From: Acinetobacter higginsii
GTDB lineage: Bacteria > Pseudomonadota > Gammaproteobacteria > Pseudomonadales > Moraxellaceae
Reading direction: 5' to 3'
Length of the DNA stretch: 64,000 bases
Assembly (NCBI RefSeq): GCF_000369525.1
Contig: NZ_KB850072.1
Coordinates: 186,001-250,000, forward strand
The position numbers were made by a program, and so were the translations under genes. Of this stretch, positions 55,895-64,000 are shown piece after piece; position 1 is the first letter of the stretch, and each line of letters begins with the position of its first letter. Below the pieces are notes generated by a model. The model saw only the letters and a list, made by a program, of their open reading frames with translations, was not told where the DNA came from and did no database searches.

Positions 55895-56962
55895 ATGCAA
55901 GCAATTGAAAAGAGAAATTCTCTATTTAATTCGTTGGCTCACAGTGTGATGAACAGCCATGATGCCAATTTTTGGTTACAGAAAATCAATCCATTGTGGT
56001 CCATTAATCAGTCTCTAGCCAAAATCGTAAAAAAACAAATCGTGGCAAAAGACACCGTCAGTCTTATTTTGCAATGCAACCGACATGTTGCTCGTGGTGT
56101 TGCTGGACAGCATCATCCTGTGACGGTTGATATTGCTGGTCGCCACTACGAGCGTACCTATAGCTTGATGCAGGTGGATGCCGATCATCTCTGTTTAACC
56201 GTAAAAAAAGTGGATCAAGGCCTAGTCAGTTCTTGGTTGGTTGAGGGTAGCCAAACCGGGGATATCTTACGTTTAGGACAGCCTTATGGTGAGATGCAGC
56301 AGACCGTTGCAACACCACATTTAGTATTGCTGGCAGCGGGGAGTGGTATCACCCCGATGCTGAGTTTGATTGAAGCGTTATGTCAGTCAAAACAATTGGA
56401 TACAACATCCGTCCAATTGATGTATTGGGTCAAAACCTATGCTGATGCAGCTTATGCAGAATATTTGAAAGAAGTATCTGAAAATTTTTCAAATTTTAGT
56501 GCCCAAATTTTTTATACCCAAGAACAAGATCAACGTTTGAATCAAAGTCATGTTGATCAAATTCGTGATTTAGCTGAAACCACAGTCTATGCCTGTGGAC
56601 CATCGGGTTTTGCGGCAACAGCAGAACGTTTGTTCCAAGACGCTGCAGCCTTACAAACAGAAGCTTTTAGCTTGAGTCAATTTGATGTAGATGCGACGGA
56701 CACGGGCTTTGTGAATGTCACGTTGACGCAATCCAATAAGACCATTGCCATTCCTAAAGGCCAATCGATTCTGTCTAGCTTAGAACATCAAGGCATCAAG
56801 CCAAATCATGGTTGCCGTATGGGGATTTGTAATAAATGTGCCTGTAATAAAGCACAAGGCGCAACCAAAAATTTATTGAATGGTGCCGCCAATAATGAAC
56901 CAACACAGCTATTAAAAATTTGTGTCAATTCAGCCCAGTCTGATCTTGTGATTGATCTATAA
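55895..56962 (+). CDS. desC: Ferredoxin-NADP reductase-like electron donor for acyl desaturase (DesC-like)
   Basis: 355 residues. FAD-binding barrel with RTYSL (about residue 88), NAD(P) fold with LLAAGSGITPMLSLIEAL and YACGPSGF, and a C-terminal plant-type 2Fe-2S ferredoxin domain with Cys in CRMGICNKCACN and a later Cys in LKICVNSA. It passes electrons from NAD(P)H to the desaturase encoded 14 bp downstream, as DesC does for DesB in Pseudomonas. Confidence 0.9.
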   Translation: MQAIEKRNSLFNSLAHSVMNSHDANFWLQKINPLWSINQSLAKIVKKQIVAKDTVSLILQCNRHVARGVAGQHHPVTVDIAGRHYERTYSLMQVDADHLCLTVKKVDQGLVSSWLVEGSQTGDILRLGQPYGEMQQTVATPHLVLLAAGSGITPMLSLIEALCQSKQLDTTSVQLMYWVKTYADAAYAEYLKEVSENFSNFSAQIFYTQEQDQRLNQSHVDQIRDLAETTVYACGPSGFAATAERLFQDAAALQTEAFSLSQFDVDATDTGFVNVTLTQSNKTIAIPKGQSILSSLEHQGIKPNHGCRMGICNKCACNKAQGATKNLLNGAANNEPTQLLKICVNSAQSDLVIDL

Positions 56963-56976
56963 GAGAGTAATTGATT

Positions 56977-58071
56977 ATGAACATGCCTGTTAAGATGGAA
57001 TTTTTTAAAAATCCCAAAAATCGTGATTTAACTGCTGCAGAATTAGATGCTTTTGCTCGTGAACTCGATCAAATCAAACAAGAAGTATTAGACGATTTAG
57101 GCGAGAAAGATGCCAAATATATCCGCCGTGTCTATTCCACCATTCGATATAGCAGTTTGGCTGGACGTGCCTGTTTATTTCTAGGCTGGTTTCCTCCAGC
57201 ATGGTTACTTGGAACAGGCTTACTCGGTTTCGCCAAAATCATGGAAAATATGGAGTTGGGCCACAATGTCATGCACGGTCAGTATGACTGGATGAATGAT
57301 CCGAAGTTTAATGGTCAAACCTATGAATGGGATACGGTGGGAACCTCGGATAACTGGCGTCAAACCCATAACTATAAACATCATACCTATACCAATGTAA
57401 AAGGCATGGATGATGATGTCGGTTATGGCGTATTCCGTTTGTTCCCTGAACAGCGCTGGTCAAAGTTCACTTTAATTCAGCCGATCTATATTGTGCCATT
57501 TAGCCTGTTATTCCAATGGGGGGTCGCAGTTCAAAATCTTGAATTGGGTAAGGTGCTGTATAAGCGTAAAACCATGGCACAATTCAAACGCGAATGGCAG
57601 CCTGCGCAAAAGAAAATCCTCAAGCAAATGTTTAAGGACTATGTGTTCTTTCCATTGATTGCGGGACCTGCAGCGATTCCGGTATTTACTGGTAACTTGG
57701 TGGCGAACGGGATTCGCAATGTCTGGACATTCAGTATTATTTTCTGTGGTCACTTTACCAAAGATGTTGAAGTATTCCCAAAAGCCGTATTGCAAGATGA
57801 AAGCCGTGGTCACTGGTATATGCGTCAGATCCGTGGTTCATCCAATCTGACTGGTTCAGAAGCCTTTCATATCTTAACGGGACATTTGAGTCATCAAATT
57901 GAGCATCATTTATTCCCTGATATTCCTGCACGTCGCTATCGTCAAGTTGCACCGAAAGTACAGGCGGTGTGTGAGAAATATGGCCTGCATTATAACAATG
58001 CCAGCTTTGTGAAGCAGTTTGGTGAAGTGGTTGGGCGTATTTTTAAATATGCACTGCCTTTTAAAAAGTAA
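56977..58071 (+). CDS. desB: Acyl-CoA delta-9 fatty acid desaturase (DesB-like)
   Basis: 364 residues from the ATG at 56977 (GAGAG upstream; the TTG at 56971 is not needed). Membrane di-iron desaturase with three His boxes: ELGHNVMHGQ, QTHNYKHHTYTN and HLSHQIEHHLFPDIP. Hydrophobic segments surround residues 55-95 and 165-260. It introduces a double bond into saturated acyl chains under aerobic conditions. It is co-transcribed with the reductase gene and followed by a terminator. Confidence 0.93.
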   Translation: MNMPVKMEFFKNPKNRDLTAAELDAFARELDQIKQEVLDDLGEKDAKYIRRVYSTIRYSSLAGRACLFLGWFPPAWLLGTGLLGFAKIMENMELGHNVMHGQYDWMNDPKFNGQTYEWDTVGTSDNWRQTHNYKHHTYTNVKGMDDDVGYGVFRLFPEQRWSKFTLIQPIYIVPFSLLFQWGVAVQNLELGKVLYKRKTMAQFKREWQPAQKKILKQMFKDYVFFPLIAGPAAIPVFTGNLVANGIRNVWTFSIIFCGHFTKDVEVFPKAVLQDESRGHWYMRQIRGSSNLTGSEAFHILTGHLSHQIEHHLFPDIPARRYRQVAPKVQAVCEKYGLHYNNASFVKQFGEVVGRIFKYALPFKK

Positions 58072-58085
58072 GCCGTAACACCTAG

Positions 58086-58120
58086 AAAAGCCCTGTATGC
58101 ATATGCTTCAGGGCTTTTTT
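58086..58120. terminator. Terminator after the desaturase operon
   Basis: AAAAGCCCTG pairs with CAGGGCTTTT around a 13-base loop, between convergent stops at 58071 and 58124. Confidence 0.85.
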
Positions 58121-58123
58121 ATT

Positions 58124-58591
58124 TTATTTCTTCTTTTTGGAAATCCACATGGTAATGGTGGCATGGAATACTTTTTCATGGTGTTGATCGAGTACATCAA
58201 CATTCACCAGATATTCACCTGCTTTGTCCCAATCGTAATGCTCATCAACAGGGCTAGCAATCGCAATCAGATCAGTTTCAGCCTTCTTTAAATATTCAAC
58301 CGCCATGCCTTTGGGAATCCAACGATGGGTTGTGGGTACAGTCACTTCAGTCATGGTTCCACCTGCAAGTTCTGCCATGTTACACATCGCGATTGCATGT
58401 ACCGTACCAATATGATTCAACACGCTCCGTTTTTTCTTGATACTAATTTTGCAGGCCTTAGGTTTAAGTTCTTCAAACAGCGGGGAAATACTACTGAAAT
58501 ACGGCGCTTTAAGGCACAACATTCGGGTGAATGTCCATTTACCTGCAGGTAAGACAGAGACTTTGTTCCATAGATCTAGCGTTGAGGTCAT
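58124..58591 (-). CDS. DUF4442 hotdog-fold protein (thioesterase-like)
   Basis: 155 residues with KISIKKKRSVLNHIGTVHAIAMCNMAELAGG, the DUF4442 central helix in which the His/Asn near the N-terminus and the Glu of the hotdog helix are conserved. HRWIPKGMAVEYLKKA follows, and the C-terminus is basic (ISKKKK). DUF4442 proteins are related to acyl-CoA thioesterases. The gene is divergent from a TetR gene with two operator-like palindromes between them, so it is probably controlled by that regulator and may act in acyl or lipid metabolism. Confidence 0.8.
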   Translation of the reverse strand: MTSTLDLWNKVSVLPAGKWTFTRMLCLKAPYFSSISPLFEELKPKACKISIKKKRSVLNHIGTVHAIAMCNMAELAGGTMTEVTVPTTHRWIPKGMAVEYLKKAETDLIAIASPVDEHYDWDKAGEYLVNVDVLDQHHEKVFHATITMWISKKKK

Positions 58592-58607
58592 GATGAAGCT
58601 TCCTTTA

Positions 58608-58642
58608 ACAGAATTAAATTCTTTTACAGAATATAATTCTGT
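58608..58642. promoter_or_regulatory. Double palindromic operator between DUF4442 and TetR genes
   Basis: ACAGAAT-ATA-ATTCTGT (58626-58642) is a perfect 17-bp palindrome. ACAGAAT-TAA-ATTCTTT (58608-58624) is a second copy with one mismatched half-site base. Their centres are 18 bp apart, in the 111-bp divergent region. This is typical of TetR-type operators in pairs. Confidence 0.7.
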
Positions 58643-58702
58643 TTACAAGCTGTGGTCAAGTCATACACAATAGTTCCGATTATTGGTCATTTTGATGAAA
58701 GC

Positions 58703-59332
58703 ATGCAGGCAGCTCAGCAATTATTAGAACGTTTATATCCACAACGTAGATCCTTATTAAAACGCCAGATTTTATCGGATGCCTTGTCCTGTTTTCTTGA
58801 ATATGGTCTGGAAACGACCAGTATCGACATGATTCGAGCGAAGTCAGAGAGCAGTGTCGGTGCGATTTATCATCATTTTAAAAACAAAGAAGGCGTGATT
58901 GCAGCACTGGTGTTTGCTGCATTGGATGATCAGGCGCAGCTACGTGATCAGTATTTACAACAAGCAAAAACACTCAAAGAATTGCTCTATGCGCTGATTT
59001 ATAGTTATACCGACTGGGTTTCTGATCAGCCCAAATTTGCGCAATTTCTTTTGCTCGCTCATCTGAGTGTGCGACAGGGTGAATATCGACAAGTCTTAAA
59101 TGACAAAAATAAACTCAGAAATCAACACATCATCGCGCATATTTCCAACTATGCCGATGCCAGTTTATTAAAATCAGTGCCAGCAGAGTTGATGATGTCT
59201 TTGGTGATCGGTGCCAGTGAAAGTTATTGCCGTGCTTGGTTGTCTGAAAAAGTGTTGACCAGTCCAACGGCTTATCGGGAAATACTGGCACAAGCGGCTT
59301 GGGATTCATTACAGCATTTGAGCCAAGCTTAA
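58703..59332 (+). CDS. TetR-family transcriptional regulator
   Basis: About 209 residues from the ATG at 58703 (MQAAQQLLERLYPQRR); the open frame starts at a GTG at 58652, which would overlap no operator but lacks a leader. HTH region: KRQILSDALSCFLEYGLETTSIDMIRAKSESSVGAIYHHFKNKEGVI, where SVGAIYHHFKNKEG is the recognition helix. The helical C-terminal ligand domain contains YSYTDWVSDQPKFAQFLLLA. It probably represses itself and the divergent DUF4442 gene via the operators at 58608-58642 and may sense an acyl compound. The GFA-family gene follows after 29 bp. Confidence 0.88.
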   Translation: MQAAQQLLERLYPQRRSLLKRQILSDALSCFLEYGLETTSIDMIRAKSESSVGAIYHHFKNKEGVIAALVFAALDDQAQLRDQYLQQAKTLKELLYALIYSYTDWVSDQPKFAQFLLLAHLSVRQGEYRQVLNDKNKLRNQHIIAHISNYADASLLKSVPAELMMSLVIGASESYCRAWLSEKVLTSPTAYREILAQAAWDSLQHLSQA

Positions 59333-59361
59333 TCAAATAACAACAATAAGGATCATTATTG

Positions 59362-59823
59362 ATGAGAGCAAATCATCAGAAGATACAATTTACAGGGGCT
59401 TGTTTGTGTGGGGCGATCAGCTTTCAGTTCCATCTGACAAAAATCAAAATGATGTATCGTTGTTATTGCAGCCTATGCCGCAAGCAGAGTGGAGCTGCAT
59501 CGAATGCCTCCACCTTTGTGCAGATGGAATCATTTCAATGGCAGCAAGGCGAGCAGTTGATTCAGACTTATATTAAAGATACCGGTTTTAATAGTAGTTT
59601 CTGTCGGCAATGTGGATCACCTGTACCGAATGCACTAACGATCAACCCAAAGGTGATGTGGATTCCTTTGGGACTGGTTCAGGAGGATTTTATTGCAGAG
59701 CTTGAGTTAAATTTTTGTGCGAACTCCAAAACCAGTTGGGCTGAGACGCATCAAAAACTTACGGAATTTGATGAGTTACCTAATAGCATTGAGTTGACAC
59801 ATTATTTTGAAATCAATCAATAA
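59362..59823 (+). CDS. GFA-family (CENP-V/GFA) zinc-binding protein
   Basis: 153 residues from the ATG at 59362 with AAGGAT upstream. The zinc ligands are visible: GACLCGAISF (two Cys), CYCSLCRKQSGA (three Cys), SSFCRQCGSPV (two Cys). This is the pattern of glutathione-dependent formaldehyde-activating-like proteins. Most GFA-family members have no shown formaldehyde role, so the name is only a family label. It is co-transcribed with the TetR gene. Confidence 0.88.
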   Translation: MRANHQKIQFTGACLCGAISFQFHLTKIKMMYRCYCSLCRKQSGAASNASTFVQMESFQWQQGEQLIQTYIKDTGFNSSFCRQCGSPVPNALTINPKVMWIPLGLVQEDFIAELELNFCANSKTSWAETHQKLTEFDELPNSIELTHYFEINQ

Positions 59824-59850
59824 AAAGCCGAATGCGGACATTCGGCTTTA
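59823..59850. terminator. Bidirectional terminator between GFA gene and TonB receptor gene
   Basis: AAAGCCGAATG pairs with CATTCGGCTTT around CGGA, between convergent stops at 59823 and 59856. Confidence 0.9.
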
Positions 59851-59855
59851 GGGTA

Positions 59856-62015
59856 TTAGAAATCAAACGAGGTCTGTAAATAGTAGGTACGAGAAGGGCC
59901 TGCGTAGATGCCACCCACCTGATCTGCGGAACGGGTGTAATAGTCATGATTGAATAGGTTTTTCACACCTAAGCCAACTTTTAAGCCTGACAGGGAGGTA
60001 TCGGCAAAGTCATAAGCGGCGCGAACACCAACAATACCGTAACCCGGAATATTGCCATAACGACCCGTACCATCATTGTTATTTCCAGAGGCAGTTTGAC
60101 GCGACTGTGCATAGAGATTGGTGTTGAAGGTCCATTGATCACGTTTGTAGTCCACACCCGCATTACCAACCCAGTTTGAATAGAAATCCAGTTCATTGCC
60201 TGAGTCTTGGCCTGCCGATGCTGTTGCTTTGGTATAGGTGGTATTGGCATACATCGAGACATTGGCTAGGTCATCATTAATTGCACCTAGATTATATTTA
60301 AAGCCGAGTTCAGCGCCTTTATGCTTGGTCGCCCCCAGATTTGAATAGGTTTGTGTAGCATCATCACGCTTGAGCTGATCGGCGAAATCAATATAGAACA
60401 GGGTAAATTCAAGCGATAAATAATCGTCCAGATAATGTGTGCCGATTTCATAATTATCTGCTTTTTCAGGATTTAAACCGTCCATAGTCAAATAAGCACC
60501 TCTGGCATTGGTATTGGCCATTTGACTATATTGCAGTGGAGCAAATGATTTACCGTAGTTGGCAAAAATATTCCATTGATCATTGGCTTTGTACATCACC
60601 GCAAAGCTTGGCAGTACAGCGTCATAGGACTTGCTGGCATTCACGCCATTCAGAACTGAATAATCACGGTTTAACTTATACATGTTCTCATTGGTTTTAA
60701 TTCGCTCAAAACGAATCCCAGGCGTGAAGGACCATGCGCCTAAATCAGTACGGTTATCGACATAGACAGCATGCGCTTCAGTGTCGCCATCCGCTTTGGT
60801 CCAGCCATAAAAATCACTTGGGCCTGTGTCACTGTTATAATCGGCGCGCTCAACGGATTCACTGCTCGTTTCCTTTAAATAACGATAACCGACAGACACT
60901 TCATTCAGCGTATCGCCGAGCTGAAACGCATGTGAATAACGTGGTTCAATTGCAGTCACTTTATAATCACGTGGGGCAATCTGATAGAGGCTGGAACCGC
61001 TGCGCTCTACACCTGCATCACGATAACTATCGAGGTGGTAAGCGAGCACCTCAAAGGCATTGTTGTCTTTTTTATAATTATATTTGAGCGAGATATCATT
61101 ACGGTTGCCTTCCATATAGTCGTGGTTGCGTAAAGACTGATATGGGTTTTGTGCATACTGTGCAGGGGTTAAACCACCAGGCATATCCACCTTTGCTTCA
61201 TAACGATGTAGATTCGCTTCAATGCTTGAATAATCATCTAGGGCATAGCTTGCTTTCAAACGCAGATCATTGATGTTTGAATAATCATTTTGATCACGAT
61301 AACCATCGCCATTCACCCCAGAATAGAGTAAAGCCAGACCGAGGCCATTGTCTAAAGTGGTTCCGACAAACAGGTTTGGATTGACTTTTAAATTGCCATT
61401 TTCAGCCACTTCCGTGGTCATACCGACACTGGCTGCAAAATTTTCGGGAATGCTGCGCGTATTAAAATTGATAATCCCACCGACGTTTTGTGGCCCAAAG
61501 CGGACAGAGCCAGCACCACGAACCACATCAATCGATTCCATATTGCCCAAGGTGGTTGGGGCCAATGAAAGTTGAGGCTGTCCATAGGGCGCTACAGCTA
61601 AAGGGACACCATCGATCATCAGTTGCGAACGAGGTGAAAATCTTGAGGTCAGGCCACGAACACCGATACTTAAAGAGGCATCGCTGCCAGAGGTGCCTGA
61701 GTTTTCAGAGACTTGAACACCGGGAACTGTACGCAACGCTTCTTTCACTGAGGTTGTGCCGCGTGCTTCTAAACTTTGTTGATCAACCACAGTACGGGCG
61801 CCGGGATGGTTAAGCACTTTTTTGGCATTGGCTTGTTCTAACCAGTTGCCCTCAGCTTGGATGGAAATGGTTGCCAGTGTTTGTGTGGTATTGCTTTGGC
61901 TGTCATCTGCAAATGTTGTCGTCGCAACGCAGCTGATTAGTGCTGTGATGGCACAGCTTAGGGTAGAGGGTTTAAATTTGGAGAAATCAAGAGGAGCAGA
62001 AATCGAGCATGTCAT
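59856..62015 (-). CDS. TonB-dependent outer-membrane receptor (FecA-like)
   Basis: 719 residues. Signal peptide ending near ISCVATTTFA. A TonB-box-like segment (TLATISIQAEG) precedes the plug domain with TSVKEALRTVPGVQV, SIGVRGLTSRFSPRSQLMIDGVPL, and GAGSVRFGPQNVGGIINF. A 22-stranded barrel follows, ending YYLQTSFDF with the C-terminal Phe. The plug-barrel pattern is closest to ferric citrate/siderophore receptors of the FecA group. A Fur-box-like site 55 bp upstream supports an iron role. It lies directly downstream of a close paralogue on the same strand. Confidence 0.9.
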   Translation of the reverse strand: MTCSISAPLDFSKFKPSTLSCAITALISCVATTTFADDSQSNTTQTLATISIQAEGNWLEQANAKKVLNHPGARTVVDQQSLEARGTTSVKEALRTVPGVQVSENSGTSGSDASLSIGVRGLTSRFSPRSQLMIDGVPLAVAPYGQPQLSLAPTTLGNMESIDVVRGAGSVRFGPQNVGGIINFNTRSIPENFAASVGMTTEVAENGNLKVNPNLFVGTTLDNGLGLALLYSGVNGDGYRDQNDYSNINDLRLKASYALDDYSSIEANLHRYEAKVDMPGGLTPAQYAQNPYQSLRNHDYMEGNRNDISLKYNYKKDNNAFEVLAYHLDSYRDAGVERSGSSLYQIAPRDYKVTAIEPRYSHAFQLGDTLNEVSVGYRYLKETSSESVERADYNSDTGPSDFYGWTKADGDTEAHAVYVDNRTDLGAWSFTPGIRFERIKTNENMYKLNRDYSVLNGVNASKSYDAVLPSFAVMYKANDQWNIFANYGKSFAPLQYSQMANTNARGAYLTMDGLNPEKADNYEIGTHYLDDYLSLEFTLFYIDFADQLKRDDATQTYSNLGATKHKGAELGFKYNLGAINDDLANVSMYANTTYTKATASAGQDSGNELDFYSNWVGNAGVDYKRDQWTFNTNLYAQSRQTASGNNNDGTGRYGNIPGYGIVGVRAAYDFADTSLSGLKVGLGVKNLFNHDYYTRSADQVGGIYAGPSRTYYLQTSFDF

Positions 62016-62069
62016 AAGTGGATTGCCGAACGAAATGAGGTAGAGGAGTTATTTTGCGCTGTTATTCTA

Positions 62070-62088
62070 ATTGATTATAATTCTCATT
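62070..62088 (-). promoter_or_regulatory. Fur-box-like site upstream of the TonB receptor gene
   Basis: ATTGATTATAATTCTCATT (plus strand) resembles the Fur consensus GATAATGATAATCATTATC in its A/T pattern and ATNAT repeats, about 55 bp upstream of the ATG at 62015. Its position fits iron repression of the receptor gene. Confidence 0.6.
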
Positions 62089-62238
62089 TGTAGTTATTGT
62101 TTAGCTAAACTAATTAAAGTTTCACATAATATATATAATTTTTTTTGTTAAGAGGTGAAATGTTGCAGGGTACACAGAATCGAGGTTTTGATTTCATTTA
62201 GATTGTGGCTTATCGGCGATATTCGTTGTGAAAGAGAT

Positions 62239-62268
62239 AAAACGCCGAACTTAAAGGTTCGGCGTTTT
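62239..62268 (-). terminator. Terminator after the second TonB receptor gene
   Basis: AAAACGCCGAAC pairs with GTTCGGCGTTTT (12-bp stem, 6-base loop), immediately downstream (minus strand) of the stop at 62273. Confidence 0.9.
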
Positions 62269-62272
62269 ATAT

Positions 62273-64000
62273 TTAAAAATCATAGGATGTTTGCAAGAAA
62301 AAGGTTCGTGGTTGGCCCACATATTTACCGCCTGTGGAGTCAGAAGAGCGGGTATAGTATTGCTTATCAAACACGTTCTTTACGCCACCAGCGATCTTTA
62401 AGCCCTTGAGCTGATTGCTAAAGTCATAGGCGGTACGTACAGCGAAGGTTGAATATCCAGGAATGTCACCCGTGCGGCCATCTGCTGTTTCTTCAGTCTG
62501 ATAAACATCCCCAGAACCTGGTGCATGTTGTTTGGACTGCGCAAACATGTCCGCATTCACAGACCATTGATCTACATGATAAGCCAGACCTAGATTACCT
62601 ACATGACGTGAGTAAAAGGGGAGGTCTTTGCCTTCAAACTTACCTGCTTCAGATGTTGCTTTGGTAAAGGTGTAATTCCCGTAAACTTTGAGACCTTCTA
62701 GCGCATCAGCAAGTTGACCGAAATCATAGCTGATTCCTGTTTCAACGCCTTTATGACTGGTTGCACCCAAATCGGTCCAAATCCCTGTACCGATATTATC
62801 TGGACGTTCTAACATCAATTCTTTATCAAAATCTAAATAGAAAACTGTTAATTCAGCGCTTAGACCATTGCCTAAATATTTAGTTCCGATTTCATAGTTT
62901 TTAGATTTTTCAGGATGTAATCCATCCAGCGTCGTTGCAGCAGTATTCACACCACCAACAGACTTAGTCGTAACGAGTTGGTTGTATTGCTGTGGACCAA
63001 ATGAAACACCAGCATTGGCAAAAATATTCCAGTTCTCATTGGCTTTATACAGCACCGATAAGCTTGGTAAAAACTCGTCAGATTTGATTTTTGGATAAAC
63101 GGTATTGGTGGCGACACCATTTTGATACGCAGTAAAATCGTTATGAGTATCAATCGATTCAAAACGAACCCCAGGTGTAATCACCCAATTTGCGAGTCCA
63201 AAACGGTTGTCGATATAAACTGCATGTGCTTTGGTACCGCCATCACTGGTGGTATTTGCGATACGTTCACCGGGTGTCCCTGTGAGCGTGTTGTAAGAAG
63301 CTGTGCGCCCTGAGAACTCAGAGCTTTCTTCCTGTAAATAACGATATCCAACAGTCACTTCATTATCCATACCTGCCCAACTATAGGCGCGTGAATAACG
63401 TGGCTCAATCCCAAAATATTTATAATCACGAGGAGAGTTACTGATACGACTGGTGCCATTATTGGCAACGGACTCTAAGTCACTGGTCCGGAAAGAATCA
63501 ACGTAATAACCCAGTACTTCAAAGTTATTCAATTCATCTTTATGGCTATATTTCACAGAAACATCAGAACGACGGCCTGCGAAATAGTTGCGACTTTGAT
63601 TGGATTGATAGGCATTGTCTGCAAATTGTGCCGCTGTTAAACCTTCAGGCATCTCGCCACGGCCTTCATAATGATGCAGATTGAATGCAATGGCATCCTG
63701 ATCAGTCCATTGGTAGGCGGTTTTTAACATGACATCATCAATATCAATTTTATTATTGGCTTCTCGATAAGCATCACCTTTGCTGCCTGAATAAAGCAGA
63801 GCCATACCCAAGCCATTGTCGAGTGTGCCACCAATAAACAGATTCGGTGTGTACTTGAGTTGGTCTGTTCCCGTTGCAAACTCAGTGGTTAAGCCAACTG
63901 AACCTGAAAATTCTTTGGGGATTGCCCGTGTTGCAAAGTTGATGATGCCACCGACGTTTTGTGGCCCAAAGCGAACTGAACCTGCACCACGCACCACATC
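62273..64000 (-). CDS. TonB-dependent outer-membrane receptor, partial (5' end beyond the window)
   Basis: At least 576 C-terminal residues; the reading frame is open to base 64000, so the signal peptide, TonB box and most of the plug lie outside. It begins within the plug at DVVRGAGSVRFGPQNVGG, identical in that region to the neighbouring receptor. It ends TFFLQTSYDF. The barrel is clearly homologous to the 59856-62015 receptor (shared patterns such as GVSFGPQQYNQL versus GKSFAPLQYSQM, and YEIGTKYL versus YEIGTHYL) but diverges in loops, implying a different ligand. Confidence 0.9.
   Translation of the reverse strand, partial: DVVRGAGSVRFGPQNVGGIINFATRAIPKEFSGSVGLTTEFATGTDQLKYTPNLFIGGTLDNGLGMALLYSGSKGDAYREANNKIDIDDVMLKTAYQWTDQDAIAFNLHHYEGRGEMPEGLTAAQFADNAYQSNQSRNYFAGRRSDVSVKYSHKDELNNFEVLGYYVDSFRTSDLESVANNGTSRISNSPRDYKYFGIEPRYSRAYSWAGMDNEVTVGYRYLQEESSEFSGRTASYNTLTGTPGERIANTTSDGGTKAHAVYIDNRFGLANWVITPGVRFESIDTHNDFTAYQNGVATNTVYPKIKSDEFLPSLSVLYKANENWNIFANAGVSFGPQQYNQLVTTKSVGGVNTAATTLDGLHPEKSKNYEIGTKYLGNGLSAELTVFYLDFDKELMLERPDNIGTGIWTDLGATSHKGVETGISYDFGQLADALEGLKVYGNYTFTKATSEAGKFEGKDLPFYSRHVGNLGLAYHVDQWSVNADMFAQSKQHAPGSGDVYQTEETADGRTGDIPGYSTFAVRTAYDFSNQLKGLKIAGGVKNVFDKQYYTRSSDSTGGKYVGQPRTFFLQTSYDF

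Overview
The window looks like a chromosomal segment of an Acinetobacter-type gammaproteobacterium. It has low-to-moderate GC, a giant YadA/Ata-type trimeric autotransporter, two unrelated isocitrate dehydrogenases close together (monomeric and dimeric), a DesT/DesC/DesB-type desaturase locus, RapA, and several small families I associate with Acinetobacter. I see no rRNA, tRNA, CRISPR array, prophage or intact insertion sequence. Most of the window is ordinary chromosome, densely packed and punctuated by strong, often bidirectional, hairpin terminators.

Layout. (1) 1-9690: an AT-rich surface/virulence block with an aerolysin/ETX-MTX2-like protein followed by a 2747-residue trimeric autotransporter. 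Both genes are preceded by the same perfect 22-bp sequence, and a degenerate inverted copy lies further upstream. (2) 9698-11562: nitronate monooxygenase and a VIT1/CCC1 metal transporter. (3) 11793-19790: a convergent locus that I read as a little-described exopolysaccharide machine. An NfrA-like TPR/outer-membrane barrel and a WecB-type UDP-GlcNAc 2-epimerase lie on the plus strand. A five-gene, overlapping minus-strand operon encodes a membrane protein with a possible degenerate GGDEF domain, an unknown membrane-anchored protein, a processive GT2 synthase, a BcsB-like periplasmic subunit and a lipoprotein. The parts resemble the E. coli NfrA/NfrB/WecB (phage N4 receptor, ManNAc polymer) pathway combined with cellulose-synthase parts. 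(4) 19932-24799: photolyase, SlyD-type FKBP, NDH-2 and a PBP5-type carboxypeptidase, followed by a ~270-bp MITE-like element. (5) 25237-36067: M61 peptidase, periplasmic HIU hydrolase, an OMP divergent from a two-component system, the two isocitrate dehydrogenases flanking an RluE-like pseudouridine synthase, and a Qnr/McbG-like pentapeptide protein.

(6) 36477-38018: an AT-rich three-gene cassette (PAAR protein, candidate caspase-fold effector, small membrane protein as candidate immunity), read as an orphan type VI secretion module. (7) 38358-53738: DJ-1/PfpI, PhzF, M16 peptidase, CYTH-CHAD, Mpo1-like, ThiE, HemL, GlcG/HbpS, RluA, RapA and Dps. Two copies of a structured intergenic repeat lie at about 44.3 and 48.85 kb. 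(8) 53956-59823: AI-2E transporter, the desaturase regulon, and a DUF4442 hotdog protein divergent from a TetR-GFA pair with a double palindromic operator. (9) 59856-64000: two paralogous TonB-dependent receptors in tandem, the second cut by the window edge, with a Fur-box-like site between them.

The two most promising little-described systems are the NfrA/WecB/BcsB-like polysaccharide locus and the PAAR-effector-immunity cassette. The shared upstream motif of the pore-former-like gene and the adhesin is the most distinctive regulatory observation. All assignments rest on reading the sequence; no database search was run.
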